Shown one piece after another: positions 23,420 to 37,839 of a DNA stretch of 64,000 nt (positions are counted from its first letter, which is position 1; each line of letters starts with the position of its first letter). Origin of the DNA: Lineus longissimus (taxonomy: Eukaryota > Nemertea > Pilidiophora > Heteronemertea > Lineidae). The stretch is from assembly GCF_910592395.1 (NCBI RefSeq), contig NC_088315.1:1986501-2050500 (forward strand), in the 5' to 3' direction. The notes beneath the pieces were generated by a model that had not been told where the DNA came from, ran no database searches, and saw only the letters and a program-made list of their open reading frames with translations. The position numbers and the translations under genes were made by a program.

Positions 23420-26400
23420 ACGAGAAATTGGTTGTTCTTTTGTTGGCACCCGCATAAAATGTTCATGCATGTTCACAATATTTCTGTACTTATAGTACGA
23501 ATAAACATATATATATATATATATGCCAATCTCTGGGAACCATTTCCTTCGTTGGTACCCCTCTATTCCAGAATAAGCCTTCGAGATTTTGCGCCATCAC
23601 ACCATCATAATAGAAAGTACACCTCCCTGACGTAGAGAACATCCTTTCAGTTCGTAACTTACTAGGAGCGAAACATCAAGTTTCCTCCCGAAAGAAGCTT
23701 TTCAGGTTTCGGAAAAGACAGTGAGCTTCTCATTTATGATTAAGTTGCTGGAAACTGTAATAATCTGGAAGACAAAAGGTGGACTGTAGAGGCGACGGGA
23801 CTCAACGTCGGGCAGCGAACCTTTTCAAGGGGAGAATCCAGTTAAAGGATACACCATCTCGCGGCCACTCAACAATCGAAGGAATGGGATGATCAATCGG
23901 ACATTATTTGTACCCGAACTCAGCCAGAAGTCTTGAACTAAAGTACATTCTTATGAGATTTGTTTGGCAGTAAAAGCTGTGTCTCCCAGCGAGAGGTTCA
24001 CCTAAACGTTGGACAATATCACCTGTGTATCGATACACTCGCCCTTATTGGATCTATAAAGTATCCAGTCCATGCAACTTCGGTTGACACAGAGCTAACA
24101 GAACTAATGAGATTTGCCAGTAAATGACGGAAGCCCTTCAGGGTAACCATTGAGTGTACTCCCGATATCTCCAGGCTCCTCACTGGGAGAGTCCTAAAGG
24201 GTCAACCCTTTCGATCCCAAGGATAGCCAGCTCCCTGAAGTCTTGCTGCGGGCAAAGCCTTGGGACCTTCACCATCCCGGGAGGCGAACGTTTCTAGAAC
24301 TGAACATATGCCGATTGCTAATTGATGTTTGGGTGAGGTTAAGGATTATCTCGGCTTCATGTAGCCCTACGTTCTGCAAAATTCGTCGTTGACAAAATGC
24401 TTTATATACTTCGTCTTTTGGAGACCTTCGTGAGGGCTGTCTACTAGTACTATGTCGTCCCTCAGCACTTTCTTCACGACTTCGGGCACTCTTGTACCTC
24501 TCTGTCGCCAAGGATTCGGTAACAAATTCCCTCAAAGAACCCTCGGGTGTTGCGTTTCGTTACAACAGTAGAATGTTTGCTACTCTTTATCAGATTTTCG
24601 TTACTCTATGGAAATTCACTAATTAATTTTTCTACGAATGTCAAACTTGCACTATCAGATTGTCCCGAGGTGGTACACCCTATGAGATAATTGCAGTATA
24701 CCTTTTTAGAAAATGCCTCGAATAATTTCAGACAACCGACACCTGTTCCTCTTTTCGCTTTGGATTCAATGCCTGTGAAGTCGCCCATAGCTACGAAAAG
24801 AAATTAGGATCTGCCCCGTATATGGCTGTTCCTGGGGAAGGAATCAGATTGTTGATTACCATGGGCCTCCGGTGGTGGGAGAGGCCCATCATCGGTACAG
24901 ACTCCGGCCATCCTCGCGGCGATCAGTGATTGTCACGACCACCAGTCTACTGAACCCTACGGGAATGGGCATTCCTATATTTTACATAACAGATGATTAG
25001 CAAATGCAGAAATATGGCAAATTGGATCTGACCACTCCTTTCTTATAGAATGAAGCAGTATTATGGGAAAGGGCCTGGAGTTATGCGGTAGACCCTTAGG
25101 TTATTGCCGCAGGGCCTGTTTCATCCCCACGGCCCTGTGGCGTATTTCACCAATCTCGATTAGAGTCAGTTTCGCCTGGGGTGTGATGCGGGTCGGGCTG
25201 TTGGCTGACCAGTGGTATTCAATTGTCGCTGCTTCGATCATCCTCCTTATCTTCCCGTTTAGAGGATGGAGATGTTAGAAAGATAAATGAGAAAACCTGT
25301 TGCTGACAAACACGGCTTCAAACAAGGGTGATGTTCGGACTTGTTTGGAAACACCGCATTCAACAAGGTAGGAGCTGTCCAGCAAACACGGCCATTAACT
25401 CCGTAATGGTTTTGACAACAAATCACTTGGACTGAGGGTGTCGCCTCGGGGACTACTGCTTCTTGTCGCCTTCAGCTGGGAGGCGGACATTACCGTTGGA
25501 TCAGATAGAACGCGAAGGAATTTCAATTTACATATTCCGCTGAAATACACAATTGACATATCCTTATCCCCTGAAGTGCGAGAAACACCGTAGAGTTTCC
25601 TCCCGCTTCTTTAAAAATAACGGGCTGTCAACTGTCCGACCTTTTCGCCCTTGACAGTTTTCATACCTCCTCTCTTTTTGCTCCTTGAAGAAGACCTTGA
25701 AGTGAAATCGAAGTTAAGGTTGCTTGAATGGGAAGACATCAAAAATGACGTTTCTGTGTTGCGAATGATATCGTCTGAACTGCTTTCGTGAAAGTACTTT
25801 TACACAAGGTTATGGTCTCATCGCTCTTGTTCAAAGGCACGTACCTATATTGAGATCCGTTGTAAGAGACCAACACCAGCAGCTTACTGTCCTTCAAGGC
25901 CTGGTGCTAGCCAAGTTTCACGAGACAACCAACCACCAGTACCACATTTTATACATGTTGTACAGGTTGTAGATTGTCCTGCTGCCTTAACTCTTGTCAC
26001 AGATGGGTTCGCGGATGTGGTTGTTTGGCAGCCCCGGGCTTTCCTCGCGGCGCCCCGTAACAACAAGCCCGCGGGCACTTTGCGGTTCCCAGGCCGCTCC
26101 AGTTGTGGTCGAGTCACCAGAGTGGAAGATCAAACGCCTTTGTCAACTTATCAATTAAGGAAGTTGGTTTTCGTGTCTTGTTGAGCATCTCTGAATTTAT
26201 GTTGATCTGATCTGAGAGGACTGCAGGTTACAGGATGGACTGACAAAGGCCGGGGGTCGGCGAGTCAAGAGGCTGTGGGAAGTTGGTACGCACACCGGAA
26301 GCCTCACAAAACCAGGGAAACCAGAAAAGGGTTTATTGACGAAGTTGGTTTAGGGTAGATGATTGGAGCGCCTTGAAAACATTGGTTGTCACTTGCAATA

Positions 26401-29400
26401 CGTACATGTAAGCATACGTTTTATGTGTTCTGTCCTGGGCATCAGGGCTATTAGCAGTCAGGGGAAGAGGAATGATGACTGATTACTGTATACTGCAGAT
26501 CACGGTCGAAAGATGACCGTTGAAAGATATGTCTTTATATAAGTCAGTGTCACGAATGTATAGCTCTACATCCGTGTCAGTGTGAACATACCATTTAACT
26601 GTTTGGAACATTTTCACGAAGACCAATTAAGGTCCTTTTAATTATAGTCACTTGACAGATAGCATACCTTCAATCACAGCAAATAGAACACCACAAAGCC
26701 AAATTGTCACCGAAATAATCACGTAAGTTCGATCAGGGTGTGATCACCGAACGTGGTCAGTTCTTGCCGCCGGCGATATTAGTAGTCGGTGTCTTGACCA
26801 TTGCCACAGGGCGCGCCTGCAGGGGTACCCCGGGGTGTATCCCATCATTGGCCCGAGGGAGCATCCCTTCTGGCACTTCTCAAATTTGATGGTGCCAACT
26901 GTCAAAGACTCTAGGTCTGGTGATCCTCCTGTTCTAGCGGCTTTTTAAAGCATTGTATAAATGCAGCAAGGATGCTGTTGAGGAGTTAGAATTGGAACAA
27001 GAATCCGAGTTTCTTTTCCAAAATACTTATATCTCAGGGAAAGATTCTCTCGACGACGAAATTCTTGTTGTGATCGGCTAAGATAGTTCATCAATTCAAC
27101 TCAAAATGGTCGTCGCCCTGACCACACGACCACGTCCCGGAGTGTCAGTGCCTTGGGCCATTTCGCCCGCAGCTGGACCTGCTGTATCGCCCGGGGGCTC
27201 ACCGCTAGAGGTTATTTGTGTGTGTTGTTCGCTAATGATAAGTTGTCGCGGTTCCCATCAATTCTTCATTTGAAGTGACCCGCCCGTTTTCATTTTAGTT
27301 TGTTTCTAATTATACCGCCACAATATCGCAGAACAAGCGCCATCTTAGACAAAAGCAAAACGAGGCTGTGACGTATCACGCTGAGAAGTCTTGCCGCGTA
27401 ATTCAACGAAATTTGAAGTGTGAGACCAGGTTTTGATATCCGAAACTACCCTTGTCGGCGATTTTCGTGGTTTTGGATAGAATTCTTCTGAATCGGCATT
27501 ATAATCAGAGAACAAAGCCATGTCATCTGTCCTTCCATAATGATCGGCAGCCGCTGAGGACGATCAAATCGATTGTTGCCCACCACACATGGCAAGGAAT
27601 GGTCATTTGGGTCAGAGAAATTTCAAATTTCAGGCCTGTTTATGCTTGAACTTCCAAAGACGGAAGCCTCTCAGTCGTCTCAGGTTGGGGGCATAGGCCC
27701 AGTCTGCGGGGAGAGGCAATGCCGCGGTCGAATGTGTTGCCCAACCATGACTGCGACATCAAAATGACTAAAAGGATGGGTTTTGGACGTATGGTTTGGT
27801 ATCTCGGAGTGAACAAGTGAAATCACATAAACACGTGTTCTCCCAATTTTCAAGGTTTTACCCCGACATGAAATAATCGAGTGCAAAGGAGTCTCCTTGA
27901 TCAGGTTAACCACAATGCCTGTCATATTTTGACAATTTTCAATGGAGATGTACCAATGAAGATGTGCAGGCTATTCTTGTAAAATATCGTCTAATTGGCA
28001 AGCGATTCGATAATAGTGTTTTGTGATAATAAAGGACATTGTCTTGTATTATCAGTGTAGAAAACCTCGAGGACAGGTTGAGGAAATATAATACTCTAGG
28101 AATATCAGTTACCATTGATAAATCCACACAATAGGTGACATTTAATCAAAAGATGGGATTCATCCTCTATGCCATCAAGATGTTTTTAATTGCCTCGCCC
28201 CACCGTTATTTGAATATGATTACATAGAGACATCATTTACATTGTATCTAGATGGTCTTTCAGTTGATTGTCGTTTGTAAGAAGAAGCGGATTCGCCCAC
28301 ATTAGGAGGTGCACCGTGACAAAAGGTTGAGATGACATCTAACTCGTCCGGTGAACTTGTCCCGCGCACGTGTGAGCGCCATTTTGAAGGCTGGACAATA
28401 CCATGGCCACTTGAAATCTATATAACAGTGTATTTCTTTGTGATACCATGTACGTTTGTTGAACCTCTCGTTGACCTCTCGTCGCCACTTGGCCATAACA
28501 CATTGAGCACGCTACTATCCCCCTCGAAAGTATTAAAGCCTAACAACAAGTAAATCGGCCCTTCTTCACTGCTGCACCGCGTGCACCTTTTATTCGCCAC
28601 AAAATATCTCGCAATACATTTTATCCAATGGGTGTTTTTTTATCCCAATGTCCCATAAGCAACCGTGTCATCCCACCCAAAATAGTCGTAGCCAATCTAC
28701 TATTGACAACAAGGTAGATAATTAAATCCGGAAAATCCCCTTCGCAACCCTCAAAGCAGGCCTCCCCTGTGTCATCTCTTCAACGATTCTATTAAAACCC
28801 CCGCCATCTGCACACCTTGCCAAATTTGATCCTGATCCCAAAAAGTTATCTCCATCTGTGCTTTACTGACATCACATGCCTCTTGCACAACGATTATATC
28901 ATCATCATGGCTGATTACGTCATCGCCATTGTTGCATAATCGATTTCTCATCATTGCATCATCGGCGTTCCACGATTAGTTTTTCAATTTATAAATATTC
29001 GGAGCGTTTTCGTGGGGTGTCATAAAGAATTTAGATAGGATGTGATAGTTGACCACCATCTGTCGAGATTTGTGTAGGAAATCGTCTTTCGTTGATTGCT
29101 CAGCAACAAGTTCTTTTTAGTTGTTGTTCATCAAACACTTAAAAAGGAATGTTGATGATTTCTTTTTTGAGCGTTCTTATACGTTTTATTTTTGTAACGG
29201 AATTGGGGGTTTTCTCACCTCCGAGTCATTGGATGTTTTTTTAGGCTGTCAGGTCTGTTGAACTCGACAGTCAGAACACGGAGCCAGCTGGGCGTTTGCC
29301 GTTATTCGTTTTTCATCTTCAGCTAATTTCGTGCCTTGTTTTCATTTGTGATGAACACCGACCCCTTAATTAAGTCCATCACCCGCCCAATTGTCGGTGT

Positions 29401-32400
29401 TGCAAATAGTGGAAATGATGATACATGTAGATGCAGGACTTTTTCTGAAAGAGACACTGTTCGACACGGATCGGTCATGAAAGCTCCCGGATATGGATCA
29501 GGTTGACGACAGAGAAGGAGCATATTTTGCTCAGGGAAGTGACTGGTTTAGTTTACGACCGACATTGAAAGTAATGGATTCTCTTTGATAGAAGGAAGAT
29601 GACTATTATGACACACGATAGAGGATTCGTTTCTAGAGTCCCAAGCAATCCTAATGAAAGGTCTGCTAATCTACCAGCGAAAGTGCAACAGATTTCATGC
29701 CATAAAACTGTCCAGTTCAACAAAAACTTGGATTGAAATGGCCCGATATATTTGAAGTGTCTCGATGTGCAAAGTCCATTGCGCAACTCCTTTGGAGAGT
29801 GACCTCAAATGGTGAAAGTTCCCACAATTTCTAACCATAAAGCTGTCGTGAAAAATGCCTTTACTGAGTGAAATTTTGTACATTAGTCGGTAGATTTATG
29901 GCCATCCACATGCGATCAGCAGTTCAAACTCCTTATGTAAGTTCGTGCCATTTATCCTTGATTTAGTCGTGATTTATCAACAAGTCAATGATCTGACGCA
30001 GTTCCTGAGAGGGTTCTTCAAGATGTCCCATTTGTTTGGACGGCGGCAATCCGAAAAGGGCCAAATGAAGGCAAATAGAAAATGGAAAGTGCCAAGTACG
30101 ATGTACTCTTCCTCTGAATATTTGAATGTACATGTACAATGTACTTTCATCGAGAAGGCATCTTGAGAATTTTGCATCCATTTTATCATAGTCTTTGTCG
30201 ACATCACCATAGCCATCGCCAGTCCCCATCACCAGTCCCCATCATCGCCCCAACATTTCAGGATTCCGCTCCACTGTCCCACCGGTTCCTTGATTATACG
30301 TAACGACAGATCACTGGTTGGAATGTCATTTGTTTCGACAGAAGGAGCGCAAAACTCAACGGAAAACCTTTGCATCCGGATAATCAACTAATCATACCCA
30401 AGAAGGGCCAAAATTGTTCAGGGTATTTATACGGAGAGGTTTGATGGCCCTTTCTTACCGTCTGCGCGACAGTTAACGAGAAGCAGGTAAATAAAGCCAG
30501 CTGCATTGGTGACGCAATTTATTGCCATCTCAAATATTTATTCCCGATTACGTGGCATTATCTCATGACAATTAAAGCTTTCTGGTAAAATTTGGACTTG
30601 AGGATAAGTTAGGCATGGACCTCTGGGGTTTGTTTTGGGTCTTTGTTAGCAAGCAACAGATGGATACGATTCTTCACCCGAAACAATCAGGAGAATCATT
30701 GGAACTTTTTCCAAACAGCGCAAACCCCCTAGAATCAATCCGGCTGAAGCAGACCTTGAAAACCACTTCATTGACCTTCAACATTGTTATCTCGGCCCAC
30801 AAGTCTCTCAACATTGACAAATGGCAGAAATATTAAAATCCAGGACTGATAGTGTTTACAAAAGAGGTTATTAAAGTTTGACTATTTGACCCACGGTTTG
30901 CCTTCTTGTTCAAACAACACTGTAATAACACATTATCATTTGGGGAGATTACCAAATGGTTCCAGCTTTTGATTTCTCGAGTATTTCGTTCAAAAGGGTT
31001 CAAATCTTTTGACAAGTATTCAATCCCTCACGGCACTTTCTCTTGAAGTATCTCTAATCTTTCTCCCTTGATGCTCAAAAACCATAATATTTGTAAATTT
31101 TGGAATTTTTCGCATCAGCAAGATTCCACGTTGTTCCTGAATAGCTTGAGGTGTGAATACGGCATCGCCTCGGGCCGTTCAAAGTTAACCACGGATGCGG
31201 TTCTTGGAAAGCTTTGTCAAGTGAAACACGAGAATTCGTCGCGGTTTAAATTTCCCCCCAGCCGTTGTAGATCAAGATGTCATAATAGGGTGGTTTTAGA
31301 AACAGATTGCATCTCAAAGATTAAATTCTCGGGCATGAAATTGTGGTCTAAATTTGCCAAAAGCGTAAAGCCGCGAGCCCCGCCTCGGGGTTGGACCCGT
31401 GGAGGCACCGCCTGAGGAGTGAAAGTCGATAGGATGAGAAAGCCCCGGGACCCACTGATCTTTCCGGATACATTTCCGCAAAAACCACCTTCCCTTGTTC
31501 GAGGTGATGGCTTGAAGGGACCTGACTTTGTCTCGCCTCTGGTGAATCCCCCAGGGGTACGAGCCTGACCGCTAATTTCACCCCTCCTTAATAGGACATT
31601 AATAAACGGGAAATTTTAACAATTATGTATTCGGAGGCGATGCGAAATTTCATCAGTTTCGACAAACTGCCATATGTTGCATTTTGGCGCTCAAGGCGAG
31701 CCTTATCAACATAGAGCAAAATCAAACCTGGACATTCGCAAAGAATACAGAGCCAAACATATGAAACATTTGTTCACTTTCTTTAACTGAAAACGGCAAA
31801 TACACCAAGGCAGTTACTGTGGGGAAAAGAAATGACATGTTATCACAATCTCAGGATCATCTATATAGCTGGAGACACACCTAGAGCTCCCCGACATGAG
31901 ACCGAATCCGTCTTCGTTGACGGTATAACCGCCGGACAAGCTCGGGGCTACATCAACATTTGGGAGGCGCTCCCGACCCACTTGGCCAACGTTACGTCTT
32001 TGACAGACTTGTTGATTAATTTTACAATCCATCTTAACCAACAACACATTGTGTAACGTTTACATAAAGTGGCACCAGTTGACATTTTGGCCGTTGTTGC
32101 GTGCTCCGCGACTCGCCTGTGGCAGTTTCGGATACCAACTCCGGCCGTCCTGCCCATAATATTGAGGACTTGGCCGCAGAGTTTCCCACCCCTTGCCTCC
32201 ATGGCCGGCAGCATCTCCCCGAGGCATTGCTGCAAGAAGTGGCCATGGGTTCCCCAAACTAGGCTAATATAACTCCAATGATCTCAAAGGCACATCTGTC
32301 CCCGCTAGCCATGTTCATCGAAGATCCGAAAGGATTGTTGGATTGTCTTTTCTCTTGAAGGAAAAGATGGGTTCCATTTCATGTGACATTGCGATATGTT

Positions 32401-33940
32401 TTGGTTGTCTTTTAAAACCAGTAATTAAGACGTTTAACGCTAATTTGAGGTTACGTTTATAGGCTATATTTTTTAGTCTGAAGTTGGGATGAATCTAATC
32501 GCTGAATCATTCCGATTTCACGTCCGCGGATCCCCCGAAACGTCCACGTGAACGCCTGTCTCATTGTTTGACCTCCTGATAACTACGTCGAACAACATAT
32601 GGGATAGCCGTTTACGTGGACGTTTTGGGGGCTTTGCGAAACTTCCCTAGTTTTAAACTACAACGCGTACAAAACGAACAAAAACACAAGCTAAACTTTT
32701 CAGCGTTATCTCGGTATATAGGTCACCAGAACTATAGTGCGCCAGCTTCCGCCGGAAATCACGCTCAATGCTTTTTTTGGTTGACTTCATGAAAGTGAGA
32801 GTAACCGCGGCCGTGTCAACTATCAAAAACAAAACGTCGTCTCCAGCTGCTTCCCGTTCATTTCTGTACAAGGAATATCAACCAGTGATGGTCCCCTTCT
32901 TTTTGATCAGCAGTGCGTGCGCTGAGGTTACTCATCTATACGCCAAAACAAATAAAGCGCTGCCATCTGTGTCCCTCTCACTTCGAGCGACTCACACAGT
33001 TGGTTTGGTGTGAATGATTGATGAGGGCACGAGAAGGTCTCATCGAGTCCGTTACAAAATTTCAGGAAAACAGGAAACGGGGAAAAAGTGTTTGGAACAC
33101 CCTAGTTCACCTGTTTTACGCGCTATCATGCCCGTGTCCTCTCCTCCATTGTATAAAACCATCCCTGAGAATATGTCATGTTGGTGGCCTCGCTCCGTTG
33201 CCTTGCCATTCAGCCATCATCGAAGAAGCGCGGCCTATTATTTTGTATGTATGAAAAACATGGAGAGATGTTGTTCGTGTGTTTTGGCTCAGCGATTGGG
33301 GCAGCTGGCCGTGGTGGGGAAACAGGTGTCGGGAACGCTGAGGACGGCGTCCGCATGCGACAGCGTTTCCCCGACTTCTACATGCCTGCAGTTCTTACTT
33401 ACGGTCAGAAATCAAGCTTTATAATGTACATGTATTATGAATTATCAAAGAGTACTGTTTTGCATTTTAAGCCAATGGGGACTTCAGAGAATGGCAAGAG
33501 TACGTGTAAATGTACCTCACCAGTATTTTTGTTCTTCTCACTTTGCCGTCCGTCATGAATCAGGTCGTGTTCGGATGACACCTGCGAAAAACAAGGAATT
33601 TTGTTCTCACGGGAATATGTGCCGAAGTAGATTTATGATGGTTCTCATCGACATTGCGTACTGTCGAAACTCCGATGTCTCCCTCAGCACCAAAAGCATT
33701 TTCAAGGACGGCAGTTCCAGGGACTCCAGCCGGTATAAACAGACTACCATCGACCGCGGTGATCCGCACAAGGTCCCTCACAGCCGACCAATACTCAGAA
33801 CAATACTCCCCTACCAGACATGATATCATTATCTCCTCTCATCCCCGGTCCTGCCGAGAAGCATTTTTCAACTGACCGCCTCCTTCAGCGGGAATCGCGC
33901 TGAAAATAATCACCAAATGATATACTTTTAGCCTTGGGAC
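23420..33940. other. Gene-poor stretch, no gene recognised
   Basis: About 10.5 kb with no multi-exon gene that I could assemble and no long frame with a recognisable domain. A short AT dinucleotide tract is at about 23507-23525, and small CATCACCA-like repeats at about 30200-30250. A GC-richer minus-strand frame at 25884-26117 contains a CTTCIKCGTGGW cluster. That cluster could be a cysteine-rich tail of an old transposase, but I cannot support the call. Confidence 0.5.
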
Positions 33941-33950
33941 ATTCAGGACG

Positions 33951-34214
33951 TTTTTCACTTTATCCAATTTGGCGTTCGCAACGGGAAAGGTTCCATCGGT
34001 CAACGGCTTGCTTTGTGATGCCGGGATGTTGCACGGAGTTTTTCACTTTAGCCAACCTGGCGTTAAAATTGCAGGTTTTCGGGGTTTTCGACCGGTCAGC
34101 GCCGTTCTTTACCGATGACCCCAACCTTTTTCATTTTGCTTGTCCCATTCATGTTGGAGGGTTTTCAATCGGTCCTCACCGTTCTTTGTGATTGCCCGAA
34201 GTTGTCTGAATGGA
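33951..34214. repeat. Degenerate 88-bp tandem repeat, three copies
   Basis: Copies start at 33951, 34039 and 34127, exactly 88 bp apart. Each begins TTTTTCA(C/T)TTT, continues with a (CCAA or TGTCCCA) block and a GGTTTTC/GGTTCCA..CGGTC block, and ends in a CTTTGTGAT/CTTTACCGAT stretch. Copies differ at many positions, so the array is old. The open plus-strand frame across it (33934-34191) is not convincing as a gene. Confidence 0.65.
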
Positions 34215-37200
34215 TGCGTCAGGTGTCCACCTTTCGCTGACCTGGACCTGTCGTCCGAACCTCGATGCCAGCGGCTCTATATTGTCTTTTTCTAATGTTG
34301 ATATGTACGGACTGGTGATTATCACAATGTCCCTTGGCCGAGGATGCGAGTCGTCTGCAAATTGAATATCACCAAATGAGGTCCTTTTTCGGGTGATCAT
34401 TGTGATATTTTTGTGGGTCATTGTTACAGAAATATAGATGCAAATTGAAAAGCTTTTTAGGCGAATAGAGACTGTGAAAATGGTGAGATAAAAATCCGTG
34501 GTTTGTGACAACATCCAGACACCCTATTTGTACCAGACTACTGGATTCCGTCTGTTGACCCACAATTGCGAGATTCAGATGTACTGGGAGGTAATGCCTT
34601 CTCACTTAACGTTACTCCTCTCCACCCCCTTTGAACCCAGTAAAAACAATGCCCACGCCTTCTCGTGTCATGACCCTTCGTGTTTTCAACAATGAGATTT
34701 TCGAAGATCAGTAATTTCTCCATTATCAAAAGTAATCACTTTTAAGCCGATTGTGATTGTTCAGTAGAGTGTATTGTCGGCTGAGAATGGATGCTGGCTA
34801 CAGGTGGCTGATTATTTCGTTTCTATCCACTTGGCAATGAAAGTGCGGACCCTGAAGCGACGGGAGTCGTGTCTTTTTTCGCGCCGTCGCTGCGTCTTCC
34901 CTTTCACGCCAAGTGTGACCTAGGCACCCGAGGCACTGGAAGCTTTATAAGATCACGAACAGCACAGCAGGCAGAATACGATTGTGACAATACATGATGT
35001 CTTCAGAGAACTTGTTACAAATGATTGCAGAGTGACAAATGATCAGAGCGTCGTATAAGTTAGATGGCACTTCTTGAAAATCTCATGCGAGACGCTGCGA
35101 GCAATAGAGCATTGAAAACTAGAGGGCGAACACGGTAGAACTGGTTATCATCACCTGGTTTTTGGAAAATGTTTGCCGCAATACGAAAAACCCAATCATT
35201 CCAGCGCTTTTAAATTCTGAGGTATCGATGTCTATGCTCTCGATAAGCATCAATCCATCATTGGGAAAGCACACTATTTCAAGGGATATGAAACCAGTAA
35301 CACCGGGCGTCCGACGACCAGCGCCGATCGGAGGCTTCATTTAATTGCAATCTCCTCCTCTGTCTCTGATTGTAATCAATTCCCGATGAAACAATGACAT
35401 TCTCTCCGCACCTGTGCGTTCTTAGATCAATGGGCATTATCTTATTACATAAAACCCAGTCACAACCCTTACAAGAACCGTGCCTGAAAACACTAATGCG
35501 CCGCCGGGGACAATGGCACATCCGAAGACGTCAGATGCAGAAATGCGGCATGCGCACCGCACCGTGGGGGACAGGGGGCTCCTCCGAGTCCGCAGTTAAA
35601 AGATTTCCACAAGATCAGTTACCAATTAACGAACTAATTAGCAGCCAATTAGCAGACTAACTGCAGGTTTGCCGCCACCGTCTCAACATTGACAATAATC
35701 GACACTTGTCTCATTGATATTTTCTGTAATTGTCTTCATCACGGAATTCTATGCATGTATAGATGTCCGCGTCTTTATGACGAATAGAAGACAAGTAGCC
35801 GGAATATTTGTTTTTTCATATTACGATACAATGCAGTACATTTTATCAATTCATGTCTTATTCATAATGAACAATGGTTGGACTACTTATTGTTTTTTTG
35901 TTTATTGAAAAGCATGGCAAATCATGGAAAAAGTACACGTTGTGGCACCAGTCCTTCAGCTGAATTGACATTAAGTGCAAATAGCAAGATTGCTAACAAT
36001 ACATGGCTTTGAAAATATAAGTCCAATACTTGCGTATACCTAGGCAAAACTTCTCCAAGGCATTGCATGTAACTTCTTTACGGGATCTCACACAAACCTG
36101 ACACCTGTCTTGAGAATGAGACGCGGTGACGAGTTTGCCGATTTGTCCGTTGGAGGTGGATAAGTTTAGTGACAAAAACACTGTCAACACGAGGCACCTA
36201 TATGATCGGACGCATATTCCATCCGATCTCTACCATTAAAGATCCCGGCTCCCATCATTAACCTCTGTCAATTTCTCCCAAGACACAACCTGTCATATAA
36301 TTTGGTATATCGACCACCTCATCTCCGAGCCTACAGATACCGCGAAGACAATCGAACTAATGAAGCCAAGCAGGGATTAGCTCGGTCGGGTTTGACCCCC
36401 GAGGAGAAGACCCGCCCGGTAACGTGGAGCTCGTTTGTGAGGGGTGAAAACATCTGCTAACGTTCAGGGATGAACTGGTGAGGGGATTATCAGCGCAAAT
36501 AAGGGGTTCCATGATGATGAGTGCTCGCAGATTCATTTCTTCACAAACAAAAAACTAGCCGTCCCATGACATCAATTCAACCTGCAAAAACCAATCGCGA
36601 CGTCAGGCGAGAACACTTATGCGCGGAACAATGCTTCATATTCTGCTATGTCTGTAGCCATGCAGCCATACTTGGTCTAATCAAGGCAATGAGGACAATA
36701 TGATGGGACACTTCCTCAGGAAGACTGGTCTTCCTTTACACCAGGTTCAACCAACTATCCTGGTGGTACATTGGAGATCAGCCCGAAGACAAGTCGAAAC
36801 GATTCTGAAACGCTTAGGCATGGAACATGGGGAAGTGGCCTGGGGAATATAGGCCTCCTATGCTTGGCAGAGAAGGAGGAATTAACGTGCATTGTCGCGG
36901 GGACCTCTGCCCTGGTTCAGAGGCGTGGCGGCAAGCGCACCGGCCGGCGGTTGGGTGCCGAGGGAACGCGACAGGAGCTGACACAACTGGCCGCCGGCCA
37001 GAAAAGTTGCAACAGCGTCCAAAACGGATGCGCAATAGGGACAGAATTGTTATAGAATATCAATCCATTGATCACTGTATGTGAAAATTAAGAAATTATA
37101 GAAAACATAACTAAACACATGCTGTTTGTGATTATCAGCGGCATGATGGATGAAGAAAGGATGTTGATGAAATGGCTGTGTCGTCTGCTCGAACAATGGC

Positions 37201-37830
37201 GCGCCTGCTTGATGGGGAGCACAGGTGTAAATTCCCATCCGAAAACTGGCCCAGTGAGACCCACCAGACATCGTGTAGATCGATGAAGGTGATAGAGAAA
37301 TGCCCTCCATTGTCTGTATCTTGAAATGGTCCGTCGAAGCATATCTGAGATTGTTGGCAATTGAAAACTGATAGAGAATTAATCCAAGTACCGAACAAGT
37401 AGTGTCCTTCTCTTTGTACACCCATTTAAGAATGGGATCAGTTGGCACAACCTCTCATGGTCATTGAAACATATCCAGGCTTCCTCACAAGTACTTCCCG
37501 TGTTCTGTAGAAGACGTCACCTTGTCTTGAGCCAGTAGACTGGGACAAAAGTCTCACTGTCACAACCTAGGAGAAGACAAGCAGTAACAACTATTGACGT
37601 CTTGATCATTTTCAATTTCACTGGTCATTTTTAAGTGGCCGACAAGGTGAACCAGCAGACATTTGGTTTCAGGTTGTACTCCTGTCCTTTGTGCAAGTCA
37701 CATACACAACCTGGTCTGTCGGGTAGTTTAGTGAAGTAATCAAGTGACATCATTGTTTCCACTGAAATACGTTTTTCCAACCAGGAGTTTTTTGGCAAGT
37801 CAAGAAATCGTGATATATGCACATTTATAG
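34215..37830. other. No gene recognised
   Basis: Overlapping frames of 75-132 codons occur around 37.05-37.45 kb on the minus strand in three phases, but none resembles a known family. A homeodomain-like site cluster is present at 35621-35653. GC-rich palindromic patches (for example CTGGCCGCCGGCCAG near 36985) have no obvious role. Confidence 0.45.
35624..35653. promoter_or_regulatory. Cluster of homeodomain-type ATTA sites
   Basis: Three TAAT/ATTA cores lie within 30 bp: AATTAA at 35624-35629, CTAATTAG at 35634-35641 and CCAATTAGC at 35645-35653. The last two are spaced 11 bp apart and share AATTAGC. Such clusters bind homeodomain proteins in many animal enhancers. The sites are short and could arise by chance in AT-rich DNA. 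Confidence 0.2.
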
Positions 37831-37833
37831 CCT

Positions 37834-37839
37834 TTTATT
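37834..37839 (-). terminator. Poly(A) signal for the NOSIP gene
   Basis: TTTATT on the plus strand gives AATAAA on the minus strand, about 500 bp downstream of the NOSIP stop codon. I saw no earlier canonical hexamer on this strand, so the 3' UTR probably ends a little below 37830. Confidence 0.55.

Noticed and set aside
37050-37448. Three overlapping minus-strand frames of 90-132 codons
   Set aside because: All three phases are open over the same interval and none shows family resemblance, so this is best read as stop-poor DNA.
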